Under the pieces are notes generated by a model that was not told the DNA's origin, ran no database searches, and saw only the letters and a program-made list of their open reading frames with translations. 64,000 nucleotides of DNA from an uncultured Muribaculaceae bacterium. GTDB taxonomy: Bacteria > Bacteroidota > Bacteroidia > Bacteroidales > Muribaculaceae. Each line of letters opens with the position of its first letter. Position 1 is the first letter of the stretch. The stretch is taken from positions 43,546 through 107,545 of the forward strand of contig CANNVE010000009.1 of assembly GCA_947525975.1 (NCBI GenBank), read 5' to 3'. Positions 50,512-58,710 of this stretch are shown here, in pieces. A program made the translations under genes and the position numbers.

Positions 50512-50920
50512 ACCTCTTTAATTTGTCTGTTATAAGTATTGAAATTATGTCAGCAGCCAGTTGATTGACATCCGCGCTGTCATCTGGAATTGTTTGGTCG
50601 AGCCATTCGTTCATCAACTCATCCGGCTTGGGCGCACTGTTGAATTCGAGGGCATCCAATGCGGCTTCAAGAAAACCTCTGAAGCCGGTCAACATCACAT
50701 TCGCTTGCGTAGGAGTAAACTTGAATTTCTTGCCGGAATGTATGATTTTTTCTATAGCAATCTCCTTCGGTTCGTCATACCTTTCGCCATGCGAAAAAAA
50801 TTTCAATCCCTTGCAGAGGTCAAATGCCTGCCCGGTACGATAAAACGGAACAAACTGACGGCAGTATATTTCATTCACTATGTGAGGGTCTGCTTGTAAA
50901 AATATTTCTCTGTATGTCAT
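50492..50920 (-). CDS. Hypothetical protein
   Basis: 142-aa ORF in a co-oriented cluster. Confidence 0.5.
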   Translation of the reverse strand: MTYREIFLQADPHIVNEIYCRQFVPFYRTGQAFDLCKGLKFFSHGERYDEPKEIAIEKIIHSGKKFKFTPTQANVMLTGFRGFLEAALDALEFNSAPKPDELMNEWLDQTIPDDSADVNQLAADIISILITDKLKRYERFKS

Positions 50921-51110
50921 AATCTAGTATTTTCTGCAAAGATACCCCCACACCAGTGTCAAAAGCCGACACAGCTCAATCAAAACTTCCATTTTTTAAC
51001 ATCATCTAAATAATGAATTTACAAAGGGCATAATACGGGCACAAAATTAGCAAGCGCGACTGCCAAAAAACTGACAGTCGCGCTCAGGGCTAAATTTATA
51101 TGATTGGGGA

Positions 51111-51797
51111 TTAGGTGTTGGTAAATTCTTGTTTTTTGAAGTCGTAATGTTGGCCGGCTTGGTTTGTGATGCTTTGGGCTTTGAAATTGACCTCCGACCA
51201 GAAGTCGTTGAGGCGGAGGAGGTCGGGGATGGAGTAGAGTTTATGGTCGGTTAGGTCGTGCGCGGCGTAGCAGATGATGTAGTCCTTGAATTCCAGGAAG
51301 CGGTTGAATGGGCATTCATACCAACTTACACCATCATCGAGCGGGCCACGATGCCCGTTGATGGTAAGGCCGGAATGAGAATACACTTCATAGAGAGTCT
51401 TTATCATTACCGCGAAGTTTGAGCCGTAGTAATCATCATCAGGCAAATGGCAGATTGAGGACGCATCGTTGAAAACGAATTTCAATGTACCCTCAAGCTC
51501 ATAGTCATCATCGAAATCAGGAGAGTCAAGCAAAATATCTTTCTTGCCGACAAATTTTTTCACCCTCTCATTGAGAGCGATAGTCAACCAATAGAGTTCA
51601 TCGTTGACCTTACGAAAGTGATCAAGATTTTCCTCGGTAGGCTGAAACATCTCGTTGAGGATATCGCGCCGCTCACGGAGAAGTCGTTTCACCTCCTCTT
51701 TCTGCTCTTTGGAAAGTTCATCATGCTTGAACTCATCAAGGTCAGAGCCGACAAGCTCGATGATTCGATACTCTATTTGCTTAAGCTTCTGTCTCAT
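51111..51797 (-). CDS. Hypothetical protein
   Basis: 228-aa ORF in a co-oriented cluster; helical N-terminus. Confidence 0.55.
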   Translation of the reverse strand: MRQKLKQIEYRIIELVGSDLDEFKHDELSKEQKEEVKRLLRERRDILNEMFQPTEENLDHFRKVNDELYWLTIALNERVKKFVGKKDILLDSPDFDDDYELEGTLKFVFNDASSICHLPDDDYYGSNFAVMIKTLYEVYSHSGLTINGHRGPLDDGVSWYECPFNRFLEFKDYIICYAAHDLTDHKLYSIPDLLRLNDFWSEVNFKAQSITNQAGQHYDFKKQEFTNT

Positions 51798-51803
51798 CGG
51801 CTT

Positions 51804-52166
51804 TTAGATCTCACCATTAAGATAATCTTGATAGTCTTCTTCGTTAGGGAACATTCCTCTAATAGAGTTCGTACCATCTAAGCCTAAAAGTTCCATTTGC
51901 AACTTCGTTATTTTACACATCATTTTCCTGTATAGTTCATTGATTTTATGGAATTTTTCAAGCTGTATGTACTCTTTTTCCGGATCATGTTCCATGCTGA
52001 AATAGCCTTCTTCTTCAAAATCTATTTGCGCACCAATCCCTTCAAGTTTATCTTTAATCACCACGAGTTCGCCGAGTGCTAAATCTGCATCGATAGTGTC
52101 TTGATCCTGAATTTCGTCAATGCGATAGCTTATTGACAAAAGGTCATCTGTTAATTTCTTAATCAT
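51804..52166 (-). CDS. Hypothetical coiled-coil-like protein
   Basis: 120-aa ORF in a co-oriented cluster. Confidence 0.5.
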   Translation of the reverse strand: MIKKLTDDLLSISYRIDEIQDQDTIDADLALGELVVIKDKLEGIGAQIDFEEEGYFSMEHDPEKEYIQLEKFHKINELYRKMMCKITKLQMELLGLDGTNSIRGMFPNEEDYQDYLNGEI

Positions 52167-52182
52167 AGTTATTTGGGGGAGT

Positions 52183-52677
52183 TTATAATATTTTCAATGC
52201 TATGGCGGCGCAGGCTTCTGCATCTGCAAGAGCGTCATGATGATTTTCGAGGTGGAAGCCGCAGGCTTCGGCTACGATGTGGAGTTGATGAGTGGGGAGG
52301 TCGAGTGCCCTGCGGGAGGCCGCAAGTGTGCAGTAGAACTCATAATCCGGATATTCCATGCCATATTCCGCGAATACCGCTTTGAGGCAGGACTCGTCGA
52401 AGGGCTTGTTATGGGCTACCAATGGAAGTCCCTTGATTGTTTCTTCGACTTGTGCCCACACCTCTGGAAATGTTGGAGCGCTGTCAGTATCGGCTTGTGT
52501 CAGACCGTGAATTTCAGTTGTCCAGTAAGAATAGTAATTGGGGGTGGGCTTAATCAGGCTATAAAAACGATCTGCTATATCACCGTCGCGCACTATAATA
52601 AGACCAACGCTGCACACGCTGCACCGGCGCGCGTTAGCTGTTTCAAAATCTATCGCTACAAAGTCTCGCATCTTCAC
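52183..52677 (-). CDS. DnaQ-like 3'-5' exonuclease
   Basis: DFVAIDFETANARRCSVCSVGLIIVRDG (ExoI DxE), LVAHNKPFDESCL (ExoII), HHDALADAEACAAIAL (ExoIII HD). Confidence 0.92.
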   Translation of the reverse strand: MKMRDFVAIDFETANARRCSVCSVGLIIVRDGDIADRFYSLIKPTPNYYSYWTTEIHGLTQADTDSAPTFPEVWAQVEETIKGLPLVAHNKPFDESCLKAVFAEYGMEYPDYEFYCTLAASRRALDLPTHQLHIVAEACGFHLENHHDALADAEACAAIALKIL

Positions 52678-53591
52678 TTTCTGTTATAGACGTTATACAA
52701 ATCATTGACCCAACCTTTCATCTGCTCTACTACATGTTCGGGTGACAGCACTTCTATCCATGAACCACCATGAAGCATTTCCATGAAAAACTCCTCGGTC
52801 GGGCGAACTGTGATGTCAAATTCGGCATATTCACCGTCCTCGTCAACAATCAGTTTCTGTGATGGATGTATGGGCAACGTCTTTACATAATGAGCATGAG
52901 GGTATTCAACCCTTATGCGGATTGTCTCAATTTTTACTTTCTCGTAGAGCGACACTCCGAGGGTGCCGTCGAAAAAATCTTCGGCATCGAAATCTTCTGG
53001 ATATTTGAATGTTTCGTCCAAGACTCTCGCTTCTTCAATCCGGTCCAGACCATAAATAATCTCCTGCCACTTATCTCTATAGAAACATTGTCCAACCACA
53101 TACCAGCGATTTTTATAGAGTTTCACACACAAGGGGCTTATCGGAAATGTGGAACTATAGTAACTTCCAAAGCCACGATAGGTAATCTGTATCCGATGAT
53201 TGCTTTTCATCGCTGTGATAATGGTGGCCAGATGCTCGTGTCCCGATGGTATCTGTTCCAGCAAAATGCGGTGTTTAAGACCGATACCTCCCATGAGCGT
53301 TGTACCCATCGACAAAGAGTCGAGTAGCCATTTGCTTACTTTGTCACCGTTGATTATTTCAGGATTCGTTATGTAATAACGATAGGGCGGTTTCTTTTCG
53401 TTTTCGATTATAACATCGAATTGTTCTTGAATGGCATCTTTCCATCGGTTGAATGTGGCACGGTCAAGCGGCTTGTTACTGAGGTTTTGATTAGTTAACC
53501 ATTTGTCAGAAATCTCTCTAAGCGAAAGCCCCCGTTCACCGCTCTGATGAATGGTATTAAATAGCCAGATGTATTTTTGTGTCTGAGTCAT
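52674..53591 (-). CDS. WYL-domain transcriptional regulator
   Basis: N-terminal HTH (IHQSGERGLSLREISDKWL), WYL core (MKSNHRIQITYRGFG...PLCVKLYKNRWYVVGQCFYRDKWQEIIYGLDRI); overlaps the exonuclease by 4 nt. Confidence 0.9.
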   Translation of the reverse strand: MTQTQKYIWLFNTIHQSGERGLSLREISDKWLTNQNLSNKPLDRATFNRWKDAIQEQFDVIIENEKKPPYRYYITNPEIINGDKVSKWLLDSLSMGTTLMGGIGLKHRILLEQIPSGHEHLATIITAMKSNHRIQITYRGFGSYYSSTFPISPLCVKLYKNRWYVVGQCFYRDKWQEIIYGLDRIEEARVLDETFKYPEDFDAEDFFDGTLGVSLYEKVKIETIRIRVEYPHAHYVKTLPIHPSQKLIVDEDGEYAEFDITVRPTEEFFMEMLHGGSWIEVLSPEHVVEQMKGWVNDLYNVYNRK

Positions 53592-53807
53592 AAGTAAAAA
53601 ATATTTCGACTGCAACCACGAAGTGCCCGCGTGTGACTTTGAAGCGAAAGTCGGCAAAGCCGGTTGCGTAGCAATCAAATGTCACCGCAAATATAACGCA
53701 TGTGGTGTAGCATTTAGTGTTACACGTCTGAAAAAGTGGAATAATTTTATTCTGTAATAATTTATGATACACCCATACGACTAACTTTGCCCTAAATTAA
53801 AATTTCA

Positions 53808-54048
53808 ATGGCAACAAATCAGTTAAATCAGTCTCTTTTGTTCATGAGAGAAATACTTCAGTCGGGAGTCCGTGGCATTTCCGGTAAGGAACTTTGCTCC
53901 AAGTGTGCACTATCTCCGCGGCTATTGGTGGCATGAAATGAAAGACCCGAGCCCTTTCTGTATGCCGTATGCTGCAGTGCCCGACAATGGAGAAATCATT
54001 GACCGTTATGAGTTAATTCTGAGTTTATTAAAGCAAGTAAACGTATAG
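53808..54048 (+). pseudogene. Remnant of a second WYL/HTH-type regulator fused to an out-of-frame tail
   Basis: MATNQLNQSLLFMREILQSGVRGISGKELCSK* resembles the HTH start of the divergent WYL gene; a different frame encodes NFAPSVHYLRGYWWHEMKDPSPFCMPYAAVPDNGEIIDRYELILSLLKQVNV*. Confidence 0.45.
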
Positions 54049-54053
54049 CCGAT

Positions 54054-54707
54054 ATGGATTATATTACAGCTTATATACATCCTTTGAAATGGACCGAAGG
54101 AAATATCTTCGGCATGTCGTTTGAACTGAATGGAAAGACCCCATCTATGCGCATCGACTGGGGCGACGGCAAGAGCAATTCTTTTACCGGAAAATCAATC
54201 TCGGCCATGCATAAATACCCTAAAGACGACAAACTATCATTCATGGTAACGGCAACAGCAACCTCCGGAACAATCGTGCATGCCCAATCCAGCGGTGGCG
54301 ATTGTTTTTATGAATCTGCGGATTTAAGCCATGCTCCAAGACTTCGCTCGGCGTATATTGAAAGTTATAAAGAAGTTAAGCTCAATAATCCTTTAATTGA
54401 GAGATTGACAATGCGAATATTGCTCGGTTCGGAATATGACTTGTCGAGTTGCGTGAATCTCCGCGAATTGATTTTTGACTGCGAAAGCGACTTCCGGCGC
54501 CTCGACCTCTCCATGTGTCATAAATTGGAAAAATTGGAATGTTGGGGCTTCCTATCCGATAAATTTACGCAAATAGCAGTCCCCAACGATGCACCTCTCA
54601 AATATGTCGATATAAAAGGTCATAACTTCACTTCCCAATGTCTGAATGCTTTGCGGCGAATCGTAGAGCGTAATGGCGGTACAATAATTGAAAAAATGGA
54701 AGATTAA
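54054..54707 (+). CDS. PKD/LRR-like hypothetical protein
   Basis: N-terminal MRIDWGDGKSNSF (PKD-like) and C-terminal leucine-rich-like repeats (CVNLRELIFDCESDFRRLDLSMCHKLEKLECWG). Confidence 0.5.
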   Translation: MDYITAYIHPLKWTEGNIFGMSFELNGKTPSMRIDWGDGKSNSFTGKSISAMHKYPKDDKLSFMVTATATSGTIVHAQSSGGDCFYESADLSHAPRLRSAYIESYKEVKLNNPLIERLTMRILLGSEYDLSSCVNLRELIFDCESDFRRLDLSMCHKLEKLECWGFLSDKFTQIAVPNDAPLKYVDIKGHNFTSQCLNALRRIVERNGGTIIEKMED

Positions 54708-54786
54708 GCAGCATAAAACGTTCCACTGACAGATTTTGGCAGTCATGCAGGCTAACTTTGCAAATAAAACTCTAATAACAAAAACT

Positions 54787-54984
54787 ATGTACTCATTTCA
54801 TTGGACAGTTAAGGCCGTAAAACAAGTCGGCAAACTACCGGCAGGAGCTTGGGTAGAGATAATCAAGACCACCACAAGCGCTAAACCGACCTCACTTGAG
54901 ATCTTCCGTGCTTTCGAGCAGAAGTATGGGATGAAGATTCCCAGTGTCTCAACCGACCAATACTTTACCTGCATCAAAGGCTAA
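54787..54984 (+). CDS. Small hypothetical protein
   Basis: 65 aa MYSFHWTVKAVKQVGKLPAGAWVEIIKTTTSAKPTSLEIFRAFEQKYGMKIPSVSTDQYFTCIKG. Confidence 0.5.
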   Translation: MYSFHWTVKAVKQVGKLPAGAWVEIIKTTTSAKPTSLEIFRAFEQKYGMKIPSVSTDQYFTCIKG

Positions 54985-55056
54985 TCCCCAAGTAAATGAT
55001 GCCAAGTGGCAGGGCAAATCTCATTCTCTGCCACTTGGCTACAGTGACTGACTGGT

Positions 55057-55608
55057 ATGAATAAAACAATGATAATAGGAGTAGGCGGTGCAGGATGTAA
55101 TATGGCCAACACCTTCCGTCTGGAAACAAAATCTGATTCCATTAAAAACGCGACCTATGTGTTCGCCGACCACCGCCAACTCGATATTGATTATTTTAAG
55201 CGGATTGATGACACCACCGTCTATTTGAATCTATATAACATTGATTTATACAACGATTTGCCGGAAGACTTTTTCATAGATGTGGAAAAGGTTTATGTCC
55301 TTGCCGGATTGGGTGGTCACACAGGGACAGTATGGACTCCCATTCTCGCTCAGTTTGCGAAATTCAGAGATGTAAAATCTGTATCGGCCATAGTCACCAC
55401 TCCTTTTAACTTTGAGGGAGAAAAGCTCATGGCACATGCGCTTGATGGACTCTCAAAGATTAAAGATCTGAATCTTGATTTGGTAATAGCCCTCAACAAC
55501 GAGAAAATTGCCAAGCAATATGCAAATATCAATTTTGCCAACGCATTTGACTATGCCGACAAAGCGGTTCTCGCAGCCATTGATGAAAACATCAAATTTG
55601 AACGATAG
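55057..55608 (+). CDS. FtsZ-like GTPase domain only (N-terminal half of FtsZ, through the H7-like helix)
   Basis: MIIGVGGAGCNMANTF; VYVLAGLGGHTGTVWTPILAQFAK; VSAIVTTPFNFEGEKLMAHALDGLSKI; LVIALNNEKI; NAFDYADKAVLAAIDE. Matches order and spacing of FtsZ motifs, then stops where FtsZ H7 would continue. Confidence 0.85.
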   Translation: MNKTMIIGVGGAGCNMANTFRLETKSDSIKNATYVFADHRQLDIDYFKRIDDTTVYLNLYNIDLYNDLPEDFFIDVEKVYVLAGLGGHTGTVWTPILAQFAKFRDVKSVSAIVTTPFNFEGEKLMAHALDGLSKIKDLNLDLVIALNNEKIAKQYANINFANAFDYADKAVLAAIDENIKFER

Positions 55609-55612
55609 TCTA

Positions 55613-55858
55613 ATGACAAAAGAGCAACTTTCCATAAAGATTACCAAACTGAGTATGGTCTTAGGCATTTGCGGTGGTATGGCACAAGCACTCGGCGCTC
55701 CCGAACATTCAACAAAATGGCTTGCTATTGGCTTGTTGACAGGCTTCGCAATAACCTTGCACGAGTGGCGCAAAGTAGCTGCAATACTCATCGCAGAGTA
55801 TAAGCGGCTGAAAAAGTTAGAGCCTGTCGAAAAAGACAAAGGCTGTAGTGAAAAATGA
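55613..55858 (+). CDS. Small membrane protein within the split-FtsZ operon
   Basis: 81 aa, hydrophobic LSMVLGICGGMAQALG and KWLAIGLLTGFAITL followed by a basic tail; starts 4 nt after the GTPase ORF. Confidence 0.6.
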   Translation: MTKEQLSIKITKLSMVLGICGGMAQALGAPEHSTKWLAIGLLTGFAITLHEWRKVAAILIAEYKRLKKLEPVEKDKGCSEK

Positions 55859-55895
55859 CGCACATAGAGCACTAAATTTGTGTCACAAACAATCA

Positions 55896-55975
55896 GGCCA
55901 GGTGGCGGAAAGGGATAGACGCGCCTTATTAATTGTTAAGGAAGACTGCTGGATCGTACCCAGCCCGGGCAGCCA
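55896..55975 (+). other. tRNA-like sequence (tRNA-Leu-like D arm, T arm and 3' CCA), probably atypical or degenerate
   Basis: GGCCAGG-TG-GCG-GAAAGGGATAGAC-CGC ... T arm GCTGG-ATCGTAC-CCAGC, then CCGGGCA-G-CCA; acceptor stem 5/7 paired; anticodon arm CCTTA/TAAGG with an 8-nt loop. Confidence 0.45.
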
Positions 55976-55994
55976 AAAATATAACTTCAACGAA

Positions 55995-56399
55995 ATGGAA
56001 AATCAAATGTCAAACTGGAATGGATTCAAAATCCATGGCGATACATCCGAACTCGATAAAATCGTTGAACATGGTGGAATGATTAGCCTTGACCTCAACG
56101 ACATAACCAGTACTCTATCGGAATCAGGAGAAAACTACATCACAGATGGTCTTGGCGCGAACATCTCAGAGGCTTTCAATGATGCTGTTCATAGCTTGCC
56201 TGTTCCAATCAGCACTGTAGAAAAGTTATTGATTCAGTTCTATATCGGTGCGAAACAACCGAACATTTCTGAATTATCTGTCATCTCAAAGACATTGAGC
56301 AATGGGAAAAATAATTTGCAAGTTATGTGGGGCGTCTCCAAAATTGAAAATCTTGGAGACGATATTAAAGTTGTTTTAGTAGCTTCTCTATCAAAATGA
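55995..56399 (+). CDS. FtsZ C-terminal-domain-like protein with T7-loop motif
   Basis: GGMISLDLNDITSTLSESG parallels FtsZ GLMNVDFADVRTVMSEMG (both T7 aspartates retained); continues LGANISEAFNDAVHSLP...QVMWGVSKIENLGDDIKVVLVASLSK like the FtsZ C-terminal domain. Start chosen at MENQMSN; the ORF itself is open from 55848. Confidence 0.75.
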   Translation: MENQMSNWNGFKIHGDTSELDKIVEHGGMISLDLNDITSTLSESGENYITDGLGANISEAFNDAVHSLPVPISTVEKLLIQFYIGAKQPNISELSVISKTLSNGKNNLQVMWGVSKIENLGDDIKVVLVASLSK

Positions 56400-56833
56400 C
56401 TCTCTACGACTTATTTCATTCAATTCCTCCCGAAGTGTTACTGGCAAGCGTCCTGGAAGTTAACGCACATAACAACGTTGTATCCAACTTGGAGGCATCA
56501 TTCCTTTCCGGTGTACTTAATGCTATGCCTGATGAATCGGACGATGACGAAAAATGCTTGTATATTCTAAGGGACAATCAGTTCCGCCCAATAGTGGCAT
56601 TCGACACTTCACTTGAAGCTGAAATCACTCTTGGCAAAGTTTTGTCGCGTCAGGTAATGACAAGCGATTTACTCAAGCATCTTCCTCCCGAAAAGATTGC
56701 GGCTTACTGTTATTGTTCTTTGCCGGTATGCATTGTTGTAGAAAAGGATGGTCATTGCCCTGTTAGCCGTGCGTTTGACACGGAAACTAATGCGGTAATT
56801 ACTAAGGTCCATGACTATATCCGTATGTATTAG
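56396..56833 (+). CDS. Hypothetical protein translationally coupled to the FtsZ-C-like gene
   Basis: ATGA overlap with the previous gene; MTLYDLFHSIPPEVLLASVLEV. Confidence 0.6.
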   Translation: MTLYDLFHSIPPEVLLASVLEVNAHNNVVSNLEASFLSGVLNAMPDESDDDEKCLYILRDNQFRPIVAFDTSLEAEITLGKVLSRQVMTSDLLKHLPPEKIAAYCYCSLPVCIVVEKDGHCPVSRAFDTETNAVITKVHDYIRMY

Positions 56834-56875
56834 TCGTTACAAATATCTGAGATGAATTTACTTCTGTGGGTAATA

Positions 56876-57538
56876 TCAGTAGGCGATAAGGTCGGACGCA
56901 TTGTTATCAATCACATTCTTTTCCAGCCAAGCCTTGGTCCGAGATTTAAGGTTGTCGCATGACTGAATGCAAAGTCTTTGAAGCGAAATTTGATTGCACA
57001 CTTTCAAGGCATTCATCTTGCTGCCGCAAAGGTCAAGAGAGAGAACGCCGGGGCTTTTCGACAAATCAATAGTCGCTGCCTCACCCGACCGACATTGTAA
57101 ACTTGTCAAATGCGGAAGTGCTGTCAAATCTAAAAATGCACCTTTATAATAATCACAATCAAGATATTCAAGATTCGGGCAGCCTGTAAAATCCAAACTG
57201 TTGACATTGTGAAACTTCATGCTCATCAACGATGGACAATCATGGATAATTACTGACTCCACCGTGGTATCCCATAGGACATCAACCATTTCCAAAATCG
57301 AAGAGGCATCTTCTGAATAAATTTCAATTATGTATGGTACAACCGCTCCAAACTTACTAAAACAGAATTCAGCGCGACACCATGTGTCATAGTCCGGCTG
57401 AGCCGTTAGCACGACATCACGGCACTTGCCACATCTGACTGTCACCGAACAACCACGACGCATTTTGATGTCAAGTGCGCCGTGGTTACCCTCCATCCAT
57501 TCGATGGTCTTGCCGGTGATTGTAATAAGTTTATCCAT
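56876..57538 (-). CDS. LRR-like hypothetical protein
   Basis: VNSLDFTGCPNLEYLDCDYYKGAFLDLTALPHLTSLQCRSGEAATIDLSKSPGVLSLDLCGS leucine-rich-like repeats. Confidence 0.55.
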   Translation of the reverse strand: MDKLITITGKTIEWMEGNHGALDIKMRRGCSVTVRCGKCRDVVLTAQPDYDTWCRAEFCFSKFGAVVPYIIEIYSEDASSILEMVDVLWDTTVESVIIHDCPSLMSMKFHNVNSLDFTGCPNLEYLDCDYYKGAFLDLTALPHLTSLQCRSGEAATIDLSKSPGVLSLDLCGSKMNALKVCNQISLQRLCIQSCDNLKSRTKAWLEKNVIDNNASDLIAY

Positions 57539-58568
57539 CGTTGATGCTGATAAATTGAATTTGTATTTCCAGATTCTCCGCTTGGGTTACACCGAATACG
57601 ATTTGTATTGACGATGACGGAAGCGCGAAGAATTTAATCAAGAATTCGTGCAGTTGTTTTCGCTCACCGAAATTAAGAGGATATGATTCTGAATTCCAAA
57701 TGATGATGGTCAGTTTGCTTTCCGAATTCGGCGGCCCTTTCATCTCACAGGCATACTTATCCAACAGCTCTTTCAGATATTCAACACGGTCTGTCTTCCC
57801 GTAGGCAAACGACTCCAGCATTACGTCATTGACCAATTTGGCGTTGTAAATTTTGTCGATAAGGCTTTCCATAAAGCCTGGCTTTTCGATAATGCCGAAC
57901 TTACGGAGCCGCTCAACGTTGTGATAAACCCTGTTCATTTTCCATAGTTCATCCTGCCGTTTCGTCATTCTATATTTACGCTTGCGTTTGCTCCGGTTTA
58001 GGTGCTTCCGTCGTTCCCATAGATATCTCATAGTTTCGCTACCGCACGGAACGCCATCCGGATTTCCTTTGCAGAGTTTCTTAAGTTCCCTACGCTCCTC
58101 TTTGTCTTTGATATACGGCAGCATCTCACGAATACCAAGCCTATACGCCTGCGTTGCAAACGGAGAATCATCATTAAAGAAGTCATCGAAACATCGTTCT
58201 TGTGAATGAGAAGTAAAACCATAAAATGTCGCACCCCACAGAATGGCACCAGCCATCTCTGCAGTGGTCACTTTTTGGTTCGTCGGTCGAATAACATCTT
58301 TTGCCAATATGTCTTCCCAATCTTGTCCCTCAACATTATTTGCAACGATTGCTTTTACTTCAGGATTTTCAAGGCTCTCCGGCGAAACTATATCAAAGGT
58401 CACTTCTCCGCCATATCCCCCAGGCCCGATATGGCATAACTGATCGTAAGCCATTTTGTATTCAGCTGACTGGCCTATGAAATTTTCAACTTCGCGAAAG
58501 TGAGTACGCTGCAAAGCTGTGGCGATTTCATCAAATGAGACGGACTTAACCAAATCTTGTACTGTCAT
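57531..58568 (-). CDS. Hypothetical protein, paralogue of 48409-49410
   Basis: MTVQDLVKSVSFDEIATALQRTH...GGEVTFDI...IVANNVEGQDWEDI...AEMAGAILWGATFYGFT. Confidence 0.65.
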   Translation of the reverse strand: MTVQDLVKSVSFDEIATALQRTHFREVENFIGQSAEYKMAYDQLCHIGPGGYGGEVTFDIVSPESLENPEVKAIVANNVEGQDWEDILAKDVIRPTNQKVTTAEMAGAILWGATFYGFTSHSQERCFDDFFNDDSPFATQAYRLGIREMLPYIKDKEERRELKKLCKGNPDGVPCGSETMRYLWERRKHLNRSKRKRKYRMTKRQDELWKMNRVYHNVERLRKFGIIEKPGFMESLIDKIYNAKLVNDVMLESFAYGKTDRVEYLKELLDKYACEMKGPPNSESKLTIIIWNSESYPLNFGERKQLHEFLIKFFALPSSSIQIVFGVTQAENLEIQIQFISINDG

Positions 58569-58710
58569 AACCTAATTTATTTCTCACAAAGTTAACATTG
58601 ATGGTGTAGCAAAAAGTGGTACACCTCCTAAATTATAGAAAAATACGATTGTGTATTGCTGTTTGATACAACTTGGGTATTATCTTTGCAAAAAATAGAA
58701 CTCCCTTGAT

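Noticed and set aside
55848-55994. Using the full ORF from 55848 as the FtsZ-C-like protein start
   Set aside because: This segment overlaps the membrane-protein gene end and the tRNA-like sequence, and its translation (MKNDAHRALNLCHKQSGQVAERDRRALL...) shows no FtsZ similarity; a start near 55995 is more plausible
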